DNA from: Tenebrio molitor
Taxonomy: Eukaryota; Arthropoda; Insecta; Coleoptera; Tenebrionidae
Assembly (NCBI RefSeq): GCF_963966145.1
Contig: NC_091053.1
Coordinates: 124,001-188,000 of the forward strand
Length of the DNA stretch: 64,000 bases
Reading direction: 5' to 3'
A model generated the notes under the pieces. The model saw only the letters and a program-made list of their open reading frames with translations. It searched no databases and was not told the DNA's origin. This document shows, in pieces, positions 38,701 to 50,700 of this stretch. The position numbers were made by a program, and so were the translations under genes. Numbering within the stretch: position 1 is the stretch's first letter; each line of letters begins with the position of its first letter.

Positions 38701-41700
38701 CCCAACCGTACCTACTCGCATTCGTATTTTTCATCAGTGGAGCAGTGCGTACTGCTTCAATTTAAATTAAAAGAAAATGTCTTGATAACTATTTTTTTTG
38801 AAAAAACACTTTCAGAGCCGGTTTCACCAACGTGAGTTAAATTTAACTACAGATTAAAATATACGAAAACATTGTTAGTATAACACTAGGTAACTAAAGT
38901 AACGAGCATTTTAACATTTTTAACCTACAGTTAACTTTAACTGGCGTTGGTAAAATCGGGCCTTACGGCCGTATTCACCAACGCCAGTTAACGTTAACTG
39001 TCGGTTAAAATATTTCGTTACTTTAGTTACCTATTGTTATAACAATGTTTTCATATATTTTAACCTACAGTTAACTTTAACTGGCGTTGGTGAATACAGG
39101 CGTTAGAGATAAAACCTTATTTAAAGATTATAGATTTTTTTAAAATTTTATTGGACTTCGCATTAAGTCATGAAAAATGACGGTAATTGTTCACTTTAAC
39201 TACTTCTGGAATTTTCGCGTTTTTTCTGGCTAGACAGCCTCAGGGCGTCTTCCTAGATCGTGTCCCACCATTCAAACCTTGTGCAAATGCCTTTTTTTTT
39301 CTCTCTTGTTGTGTTTCAAGGTCGCGTCAAGGTCGAGCCAAGTCTTAGTATAACTAAAGGGTAAGGAAAATTTTCATTTGCACAAGGTTTGACTGGTGGG
39401 AAACGATGTAGGAGGACGTCCTGAGGCTGGCTAGCCAGAAAAAACGCGAAAATTCCAGAAGTAGTTAAAGTGAACAATTACCAAAATGACTTCTAGATCA
39501 ATTCATGCGAATTTTGAAGTTTCGTTTAACAGCGATGATTTTGTTATTACACTTTAAAAAAAGAACGGATGAACAACTAGTAATTCCTAAAGGTGCAAAT
39601 CCACGATGAGATATTTTCATGCAATTTTGGTCTCATGATACAAACATTTCACGAACAACTTGCAGGAGACAATATCTCGTGCTATGTTTCAGTGTTTCAT
39701 GTCTCTCACGAGTGTTTCCACAATGAAATTTAGTTGTTCGTGAAATTTTTGTATCATGAGACCAAAATTGTATGAAAATATCTCATCGTGGATTTGCACC
39801 TTAACAATGCGAACTTGTATGAAACAATCGGTTAAAAGTGAGTGTTCTTTATAAAAACGAAAAAATATAAACATTAATTGTATGATGGGACAATTATTGC
39901 AACAACCTTGTTGTGTGTTGTTGAAGGTTTAAGTGGTTTTTAGTCTTTCAGCGCACAATGTGCCCAACATTGTGTAGCAACAATGATAAAAAGAAAGTAT
40001 TGGAAGAAATTCAAGTTTTTATATGCAATATTTCTCGAGATGGGATGCAGTTATTGCGTAAATCTATAGTAAGGACCTGCGTAACTGCGTTAGTTTTTTA
40101 CATTTTGCCTATGTTTTTATATGTCGGTCATGTCAGCATTACAGACTAAGAGCACAACATTTACTTTTTGTATACCAAATACCTTGGAAGTTTGCACAGC
40201 CGTTCAATTAATTTCGGACTACCTGTTGAATGTCGGTTGTTTTTCAGTTTTTCCTCGACCGATTCCAGATGTTCATTTATATCGGGTGTTTTTTTTTTTA
40301 ATTTCACCTTAAAGTAGGCGTTGGAGAGTCGACTGTGAACGCACCACTCGTGTAAAACTCTAAAGGGCCGCACAGACTGCGTTTTTGTTTGACAGTTTTG
40401 TTCGACGAACAAGTCTGTTGGAACAAAAACGACGAACACGAGTTGCACACAGACTTCAGTTTTATTTAGGGCCTTTTGCGCACCAACGTGAGTTAAATTT
40501 AACTACAGATTAAAATATACGAAAACATTGTTGTAACAATAGATAACTAAAGTAACGAAGCATTTTAATCCACAGTTAACTTTAATTGGCGTTGGTGCAA
40601 CTGGCCCTTTGAGGTTTTAATGAGTGAATAAGTATGAAGTCCTATTTGTATGCAGTGGCGGCGGCATTAGCTTAAAAAGCAAAAAAGAACAAGAACAAGG
40701 AAGACTGCGAAACAGTTCTATAAATTCCAGTGAGAACTTTCTGTTAATCTGGCGAAGATTCGTCATTTACAAACAATAATTTGTCGCTAAATACAAATTG
40801 TCAATACCTGGTTTTATTGTTTGATACTACACCACTGCAAAAACTGTAGGCACCGCACACATTTCAGATTTGCTCGAATTGACAAGCCTGTCGAACAAGT
40901 TCGACGGACATAATCAGGGGGTAAACCTGGTAATTTTCATCATTTTTGTTCGCTAGCAAAAACGACCGTTTTCCAGACACACTTCAGATTTGTATCGTTT
41001 TTGTTCGAACAGACTTGTTCGTCGAATAAAAACGCAGTTTGTGGGGCCCTTTAGACTTTAAACACCCGATCCGTGATCCGTAATCCATATAGTGCGTTCA
41101 CAATCGACTCTTCAACGCCTACTTTGAGGTGAGATTTAAAAAAAACACCCGATAGTATTGCCGTTATAACTTTTTATCTGCTCCGTCCACATAAATTGAT
41201 CAATAATAATCAAAGCCAGATTCAATCTGTATAATTTTTCATCACATTTGCCACGTAAAAAGTTAAGGTTAGAATTTGGCTGTCAAATCCACAATTATTA
41301 TTGTTTTAGGTTCTAACAAATAAAATGTCATTAAGACAATTCGAATGTCAGAATTTTTTTCTGTGTAAATCAGATCGTCTTAACAATCTATTTGACTGGT
41401 AATTTAACTAAGAAAATGTAATGGGTGGGGCAGATAAGATGTTACGTTATCCTTACTATAGTCATAGTTTTTGGGGTTGACGAGTATTCCGTCGATAACA
41501 ACCGTGCTCTAAATCTAAAAATAATTCTCAGGTTGTTGACTTTGAACTCGCTTAAAATTTGCAAATAGTACGGTATTTGTTTGTATTGTTACACCAAATA
41601 TTGAATCTTCTGCGTAATGTTTACTGTTGAGGTTAATTACTTTGATTAATGCACATCATGGGTTGCTTTTTAAGTTGATCCTAAGTCGTTGGCTTGTAAC

Positions 41701-44700
41701 TCATTAAAAATATAATTATTCGCAAGTGGAAATGTTGGACGAAAATCGTAGTAGATACATTTGTTCCCGCAAGACTCAAAAAGCTGTCAAAAATTGAATG
41801 TGAAAAGTGTATGGATGGGGACAGCAGAGTTGTAAAAGTTGATCGATTGCCAACGATTTTAACTATTGGCGATATGTCACAGAAGTGATATTTTTTTAAG
41901 ATTGCGAAATGATATTTTGACGACTGTTTGTTCAGTGTACACAAAAGAAAAGTTCGCAGTTAAAAAGATAACGAAGAATAGGTCACAGAATATGGCACTC
42001 GTTGGAGTTTGGAAGTTAATTAATTGCGAGTTCATTGACATATGATTAGTCATACCTATATTGAAAATCATCTGGTCTAGACGAGAGAGTAAACATGGAA
42101 ATTGATAAGAGAAAGGTGAAAATTTGTTGGCGACTCGTTTTCATTTGTTCAGCGTTGGTTGACGGTTTTATTGTTTAATGAATTTCAAATCTTTTGATTT
42201 AGGGAATAGGAATAGAATTCAAGCAGTCACATTTAATTGTGAAAAAAAAATTACATTGTTTATCGCATTCTAAAATGTGTGAATAAAGTTTGCACCTTAT
42301 AACACCTTACTTACACCGTAAGAAAAAACTGATAATAGGTATGTAATTTCTTATTTTTTATTTTAATTTTTAACATAAATTAAAATTGATAAATTCCATT
42401 TTTAGCCATTTTAACAATTACAAGGGTGTCTGATCGAAAATTTAAAAGATGTGGGGCCAGTTTATAGAAAGAGAATTAAATATTTAATTTGAATTAAATT
42501 TTAATGCGCGATTAACCCATGAATCCGAAACTTCGATTGGTTCAATCTGATCACGTGTTCAATTAATCTCGCATTTGATTACGATTACGATTCGCATGTG
42601 TAAACTGACCCGTAGTAGAGGAGACCGGGATCAGTTAGGACACTTTGACTTTGAGCGCGCACAGTAATTACTGGGTTGGAACAAGTATCGTTGCGCAAAG
42701 TATTATTAATTTATTTCCAAAAAGACACGATCGTTCCAACCACCAAAGAAACTTGCAACAGAACGATTGAAAAAAGTTTGAAATTTTTTTGCAGCTCTCC
42801 AGGTCCGAATTATTGAGTAACGCATGTGGAAATAATTAAATAATTATTAAATTATATACATATATGATGCACTTACAATTGTCTTTTTACACTGTCAAAT
42901 TTCTTAAGTTCACATCAATCCATTACGATTTTTTTTAATTTTGAAATTTTTCAGTATTTGCGACAATAATTTATAGTAATTTTAACTACGATTAAGGCCC
43001 GGTTTCTGGAACGATCCGATAACTTAACGGCCGGTTAAATCAAGCGTTGCTATAGAAACGCTAGAAAGTGATCAATCACATTACATGATTTTTGTATTTA
43101 TCCGAGAGTTAACTAACTGGCCAAATAAAATGTTTTCAGAAAGCGGGCCTTAGAGATTTAGACAATAAATGTTATCGGTTTTTTGTCTGTACAGTTTAAA
43201 TAAAGAAAACCTTCATAGCTACGTTGACCTTTGAAGCGAAATAAATTTTGTATTGAGCTAGCGTGGAAATGTACCAAGAATTAAACGTATTTCTCGGTTC
43301 GGTGTGAAGGAAAAAATAATTTTTGGGAGTGGGTTTGCATTAATCTTTGGAATTTTAGGTCATTAGTTTTTCTTAATATCCAATTTGAGTCCGTCCACAG
43401 CATAATTTATTCAAGGATCCCGGTAATATGGGTCGACCAGCCGTCTGCTGTTTTAACATTACCAAACATTTTTTTTCGTGTTTGTTCCGGCGAACATTTA
43501 CTGAGAATATCGTCTGTTCTCCCGCCAGCCTCGTACCTATAGTGTAAAATGGAGTAAACAATACACTTGTTTACACACAAGATAGTGTACTCGATTGGAA
43601 TTAATCGGTTTATTTCAAGTGGATTATTTAATTTGTGATTGGAGCGATCAGCAACAATTAAATTCTCTCAAATAAATTAAGTTAGCTTTTGTTTTTTGTT
43701 TTTTTTTGTTCTCCACCACCTTTTTGTTTGTATTGTTTCACAGATTTGTGTTCCATTGCAGGCCGGTTGTTATCTTTACGTTTATATTATCGGACGGATA
43801 ACAGGATCGTAATGAAACTAGAATGGTAGGGTAAGGTAGGGCTCAGTAAAACAAGGGGCATAATAAAACAAACAATATTTCTAACTCTCTAAACATAATG
43901 TTTTCGTTTTAATTCAATAACCGCTAGATTAATTTACATAATTTTTCACCGAGAGTCCTTTCAAACACTTGGTAAAAATTTGATGTCGTTGAAATCATGA
44001 AAGCATCACCGGTTTTTGAAATAAATGGAATTCGATATTAAAGTGCAAAATTTAGTTATGATTTATTAAATTACATATATGTAAATTGGGCGGTCACTTC
44101 CACAATAGAAGTTGACATGGGTTATTATTATGGTACCTTAAAGGGACTAAAGAATTACTGGAAAAGTTCTCAATAAATGTTTCCCAACAATGAAGTATTT
44201 ATTTATGACACTGCAATTGTAAATCTTGATCATTTTTCGGTGTTAATATTAAAATTGGAATAATTCAAAAACGAATCATTTTCTATTGATGCGAATTTCA
44301 TAAATATGTTCTTTGAATTAATTGTGAATTAATGAGCGTACACGGATTTTTTTTTTAATTTTGGTCAAAATCACTTTTTTAAATTTTATGGCTCTGAATG
44401 AACTGATACGGGAAAATTGATTGTACATGTTTGAAGCCTTATATGAAGGGAATGTAACCCTAAATCTTCGTAATTTTTACTAATTTTTTAATAGGGTTAA
44501 TCGTGCGGGCGGTAAAACTTGAATCACCCTGTACATACCAAGCCCTTCATGTACCCTCACAAGAAGTTGCACGGAAATTCTGTGGACTCGAGGAGCACTC
44601 CCGACGCTTCACTATGCACCAACACAATATCTATGTATTCACTACTCGTAAATAAACTTGCCATTTTCACAAATTTTAGATTAAATGACAGAATCAACAC

Positions 44701-47700
44701 GTAAACATCTGCCTTGTGCAGTCGGACAAAACTTACTAAAAATTACCCCTCTGCCGCAGAGCGGAAAAACTGTATTCTAAAAACACAATGTTTTGCGTTG
44801 ATTTTACAAAAAGTATTATATCACGGTCACTGTCTTTGGGTCAAATAACTAGAAAATTCGAATAAATAGACAGCTCGTTAATTTATGGAGGGGAAAAATA
44901 CTGAAATGAAAATTGTATTTCGCAAAAATAATATGTACATAAAAATTTTGTTGTTTTTGAAGAGAACTGTCACTGGTTAAAATTAATGTATTTATTTCTG
45001 AGACACATTGTATACAGGTATTGGCAGGCAAAAAGTTGTCTTTGTCGTAAATCTTAATAATGATAACGTTACAGTTTTATTTAAATATTGCCCAAAGTCC
45101 AGAAACCAGATTCCCATTTTCCCCGGCCGCTACTATACCACCCCCCTAACGCAAACCCGCAATTGTTAGTTATAGACTGTACTGTACCGCACTTGCAATC
45201 AAGAAATAAACAAGAAAGCATCCTGCACACAAGTCTTTACTCATTTTTCGAAGCGCAAAAGATACGCGAACATTCTGGTCCTTCGAAATATCGCGAACAA
45301 TTTTTGTTTTAGTTGTTAAGAATGTTGATTTTCGACACTGTCAGAATTTGAGAATTTTCTTCTATGTGAACGGATTTTGATAAATATCGCCACTTGTCAA
45401 AACGAAACGTCAAGCTAATTTTAAAGATTACAAATTAATTTGATCGCTCGATACAAAGACGTACTCTAAAAAAACAATTGTAAAACGTAGTCGTGTTTTC
45501 GATTTTTTGAATTACATGCTTGTAATCTCTGATGACTTCTAGTTTAACATTACTTGCTAGAAATATTCATTCGTGGACTTCGGCGACCGACTGAATATCT
45601 GCGGATGACAAACAAAAAATTCTTTCCGTACGGTAATTAAACAATTCTCAACTTGTCCTTTACACCGTACGATCACATTTAATTTGGCGAATGGATATAA
45701 TGTTTTGGAGTTTTAAAGCAGTGTCTTTATTAATTTCCTTTTTATATTTGTGTGACGTTCCGAAAGCATTAACAAACCGAGTTCATAATCGTGTTTCGTA
45801 AATAATAATTACTCGCGGAATGTGTTACGTTCAAATGGAGTATTATCAAAGAGGGGATTATAATTGTGGTATCATAAAAAAAAGCAAGAAACTAGAGTCT
45901 GTGTTATTTGTCTTGTTTGGAAAGGCAAATATTTGTAATAATGCGCCACTTTTTTTTTAATGAATTACATATTTATAACTTATCGTGTGGTGTCCCAATG
46001 TGTAGCGCTTAGAATACCTATAAAGATTTCTGGATAAATGTCAGTTATCGTTGATTATTTCTTTTGAGTATTCACCTCATTAAAATTTGGCCAATGAAAA
46101 TGCTCTATTTTTTTAAATTGGACCAATCAAATTGGAATTACCCAACAATTTTTCGTGACAACAACTGCCAACTCAAACAGTCCTTTTTGATCACGCTGAT
46201 CACAAGTTGTAGTACTATTATTTTTTTTTACTAAATAGCATGTTTTCACTAGTGGTGGCGCCAGAACATAACTATGTAACTATGAGGGTGAATTTTCCAA
46301 AAATAGAATACCACTGAAGGTGGAAACCGTATTTTGTTAAACGAATTTTCTTCGTATTTTTTGTTAAATCACTTTAGAAAAAGCTTTATACCGCCGCGCG
46401 AAAAAAAAACCTGGTATCGGTTAACAAAGGAGTTGTAAGAGTGATTCATTTCAAGTGATTCATCCTGCTGTATCGACTACATACTTATATTTTCTGTTAA
46501 CCGATTTCAACGGGGTACTGATTGACATTGTCAGTTGTCATGTTCTTTTGCTAATCAGATGGACCACAAATAATGAGTCTTCCAACTAAATTTGTGGTCA
46601 AGTATGTCGTGGTTTTCTCTCTTTTCCCAAACGTCAGTCGTCTTTTTAGTTGATAAATCCTTCAGATGCATAAACCCATTTTGAATTTTTGTCATACCCT
46701 CATTTGTTGTTATTAACGATTTTCAGTTAATTTTAACTCTTTCAACGCTCTTTGAAATACCTACTTACGTATTGATGGTCGTCCACTTTCATTCTTCCAT
46801 CCTACTGTTTCACGAATATATTTGACATGTCACAAAGCTACGTATACGTTAGCGTAAAACAAAAGGAAGAATGGTTTTCATCGCGCTTTTAAACATGACC
46901 GATGACATTCGAGTTATTACTTAAGCTTTAGCTTTAGCACGATGCTAAATTTTGTAGAAAATTTGTTAGAAAATGAGAGAGACCCTCGATCAAGACCAAT
47001 GAACGATCATGATCATAGTCTGTCTTTGTCAGATCCTGATCGTTCATTGGTCCTCTCTCATTTTCTAACAAATTTTCTACAAAATTTAGCATCGTGTCCT
47101 ACAGCCTTTATACCCAAATGACTTGAGTAACATCACCGCAGAAAGTCAGATGTTTTCTTTCAGTTGGTAAGACGCTCGCGGCATAAAGTTCGGTATTTGT
47201 TTTGACTCACAATAGTGGCTTATGCAGGAAAACAGTTTATTCATTTTCACATGCCTGTTCTACTGGTTTTGTTAACGTGTTGTCTAATTTTTCAGACAGA
47301 AACGTGCATTATGGAAGTACGCGACAGCACGAGCCGCCATCGCTTGCCGGTGGACGTGGCTCCAGGCCCAGATCTCGGACTTGGAGTATCGGATACGTCA
47401 GCATAGCGACCTCCACCGTCAGATAAGGTCTTCGAAGGGCGAGATCCGGCTAGGTGGTGCCAGTCCGCCACCAATCAACAACAACACCTCCGCGTCACCG
47501 ACGATTGTCAACGGATACCGCGGCCAGCTGCCCGGTAGCTCGCCGATATCGTTCAAGACCCCCGAGAGCGAGACGGCGACGGCCAACGGCGCTTATCCGG
47601 ACTTTCAGTGTGCGAGGACGAGACCGTTGGTGAACTTCAAGAAGCGGAGACTGCTTCAGATGAACGGTCTGCACGTGATATCGAAGAAGGCGGCGAGGCC

Positions 47701-50700
47701 GAGTACGGTTCGGTGCGGTTGTGTCCAGGCGCCGTGTGCAATTTGCACTGGACGAACTGACCCGACGCACCCGCGGGATCCAACGGATGCCCTAAGCAAG
47801 GCCGAGAGGATAGCGCTCGTCGATCCGGGCTATCATCCGGTCTTTTCGCTGCCAGAAGGTGGGACATTTGACAATAGGAAAATATTTGCCGAAAATCAAA
47901 GAAAATCTTTTGCGACATTTTAAAGTGTGCTCAGGGTTATTGACTCACTTGGTATATTATTATTGCAGATACGTTATTACAGCGTAGTGTAACATGACCC
48001 TGAGAACTGAAAACGGATGTTTTTATTAGAAAAAACATATTATAATCAGTTAATCACTTTTTGAAACCCGTACCTTTTTTTTGTAATTTCATAACAGATT
48101 CATTTCTGTATTTTAACATTTTATTTGAACTTGAGCGGTAGAACTTGCACATCCTTGGACGTTTCGATTCATTCAATTTTACTTTGGCACCGTGCTTCCT
48201 AGGAATGAGTAGTTCCTGTTTCACGAAAACAAGTTTCGCCCCCCAATTATGTGGCTGCTACCACTTCCCATTTTAATTATGAAACATTCGTTTAAACAAT
48301 GTCTTATTGACCTACATAAGTTTTGTTACGTTCTTGGGTGTTAAGCAAAGTTTTTTCTCCACAAAAAATTAAGTTGAACTTTTTTTTTTTAATTCAAAGT
48401 AATCGGTCACTTTGTGTGTAAAATATAAATACACAATTGTACACATGTATGTTCTGGAGGGTATTAAAAAATGTTAAAAATAAAATATGCGATTTTGAAA
48501 CAATAAACCTTGAAATTTAAAAACAAATATGTACAACTAGAAATTTTCGAATTTTTCTCCTTCGACGTCCAATGTCCTGAAATCTGTTGAAGATACGGAA
48601 AAAGTGCAGATTATTTTTTATGCAGAAACATTTTATTGTGTTTATTTGTGGAATTTTTTTTTTAATAAAATGTCAATAACAATACAGTGAGAACATAAAG
48701 TAAAGAATCTCATGTCTTAATATCGTTGATTTCTGGCACAAATCCTGGGGACAGGTCAATTGTTATTTCTAAATTTTCATCATTCGTTGCAAAATCGTGT
48801 AAGCGTAAGGGTTTTCTGACAAATTCTACAAAAAATTTCCATACCCAGCTAGAAGCCAGGCATTTGGCATTTTATTCTCTTTTGAAATTGAAATAAAAAG
48901 TTGAAACGAAATAATCCCATGACGTTTCAGATGTATCTTACGCAATCCACTGCGAGGCAATCATGAAAAATCCAGAATGGCAACAACGAAGCACCAGAAT
49001 GAAATCTCTCAAAATTCTGAAAAACGATAGATCTGACAAGTCAGTGCTGGAGCACAGATCGAAAAAACTCGACCACAGGAAGAAGTACAATCGCCTGTTG
49101 AAACCGAGCACGATGTCCGCCCTTTCGGCCAGTGAGTATAGTCATGAGTGAGTCAATGTCGAACCCGAACTATTCGTTCGTTTAATTTCGCAGAAATCAG
49201 GAGTAAAATGCGAGGCAGGAAAGTGGGAAGGCACGGATCGTCGTCTTCGACTTTCCGGAAGAAGGCCATGGCCCAGTTGCAGAATCTCGTCGGCGACGGC
49301 GCCGACGAAGAAGTCGAGTCGATCGGCAACAACAGCAACGCGGCAGCGTCGAATTCGGCGGTGGCGTCGCCGAGTTCGTCGCCGTTGCTGCACATGCAGG
49401 CCATATCGGGATACAACAGAAGGAACAGGGCGAACTCGTACGACATCGACAACATCGTCATTCCTTACAGCGTGGCCGCTTCGACGAGGGTCGAGAAATT
49501 ACAGTACAAAGAGATATTGACACCAAAGTGAGTTCCGATGCGGGTCTTATAACTACGATATTTCATTTCCAATTTGGGAAAAACGAATATTGTAGTCTTC
49601 TATGGCGAAAATTAAGTACGTTATACAGGGTGATTCACGTAGCCCGTTCGTTAGAAACTTGCTGATTTCCCAAAATCGTATTAAATTTATTGCAACTGGA
49701 GTTTTCGATATTTTTTTGTTGTCAAATTATTTTGTTTATTAAACTTTAACATCGTCACCAAAGGAGAGGCTCTGCTCCATTTATTTCATTCAGAATTCAA
49801 TTTAAAATCTCACTAGTGTGATTTCCATCAAAGCAGGTTTGCACAGTTTTGTGAACATATTTTACGTTTTTAAATTTGAATTAACTGGATACGTTATTCC
49901 GCCCAGTGTGACATAAACATTAGATGCGATGGATTAGTACAATCGCGCACATCCAAAAGTGAACGAGAGCTTGCGAAAATTTCCGTATTTTTCGTTAGAT
50001 TAAATTAGGCTGTATTCATTGGCGTTCGTGCAGCCTGTTCTTGCCAACGCCTCTTTATATAGTATGTTATTGAAATGCGTTAAGAAAATTTAAACGGTGA
50101 TACAACTCGTCAAAACAAATTACTTTTCTATTTACCATTTTTTCGAAAAATCTTTCTAAACCCAGCTAAAATTTTAATTAGTTTGATCGTAAATTGTAGT
50201 ACCCGCCAATGTCTCCGTGCGTACATTAAAAGCGAAAGAAGATAAAAACTTAGATGGTCAAGCAAAAACCAATTCTTTATTCGTAGTAAGTGAGAGTGAC
50301 ATTGAAGTTACGCACCACACTTGATCAAGGGCACTAACCTTTAAATTAAATGTTCGAAATGACGCCCTCCGTAATCGATGCACGCTCTTGTGTGCCCTTC
50401 GAGCCACAGAAGCTTGAGTTTGAGCTTGTGATTTCAGCAAAAGACTAGTATATCGCGTAAAGTAATCATTACCCTTAACATTCTAAAAGTAAAATTTGTA
50501 TTTGTACCTTGCAGATGGCGTATAGCGGATCCCGATTTTAAATGTGATACAACAAATAATGGAGCTGTTAGAAACCCTAGTCAAGATAGCGATGTAAGTA
50601 TTTCCATTTTGCACCGGTAGAATGCATTTGAGAATCGCCGGTGGGCCATGGAAGGCAAAAGTTGAGTCTTGGATTCATTCGTCCGCTTTATTATTTACAT

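Larger units (their letters stand above)
40281..41154. repeat. tatcgggtgt-family MITE, copy 2, split by nested insertions
   Basis: Outer ends atcgggtgtttttttt and aaaaaacacccgata with subterminal gagtcgactgtgaacgca / tgcgttcacaatcgactc match the 178-bp copy at 5207-5384. The extra ~700 bases are an inserted element (40361-41053). Confidence 0.85.
33884..47295 (+). other. KANSL1 intron 1, 13.4 kb of mobile-element debris
   Basis: Donor gtgagt, acceptor atttttcag. Holds the elements listed at 35341-47096. Between about 33.9 and 37.0 kb and from 41.2 to 42.9 kb I see AT-rich sequence without supported features. No ORF here has a recognisable domain. Confidence 0.8.

Noticed and set aside
45088..45312. 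74-codon ORF in KANSL1 intron 1
   Set aside because: No known domain, no splice sites linking it to KANSL1 in phase, and it lies between element fragments.
47495..47918. Two minus-strand ORFs of over 90 codons
   Set aside because: Antisense to KANSL1 exon 2, arising from its GC-rich codons.
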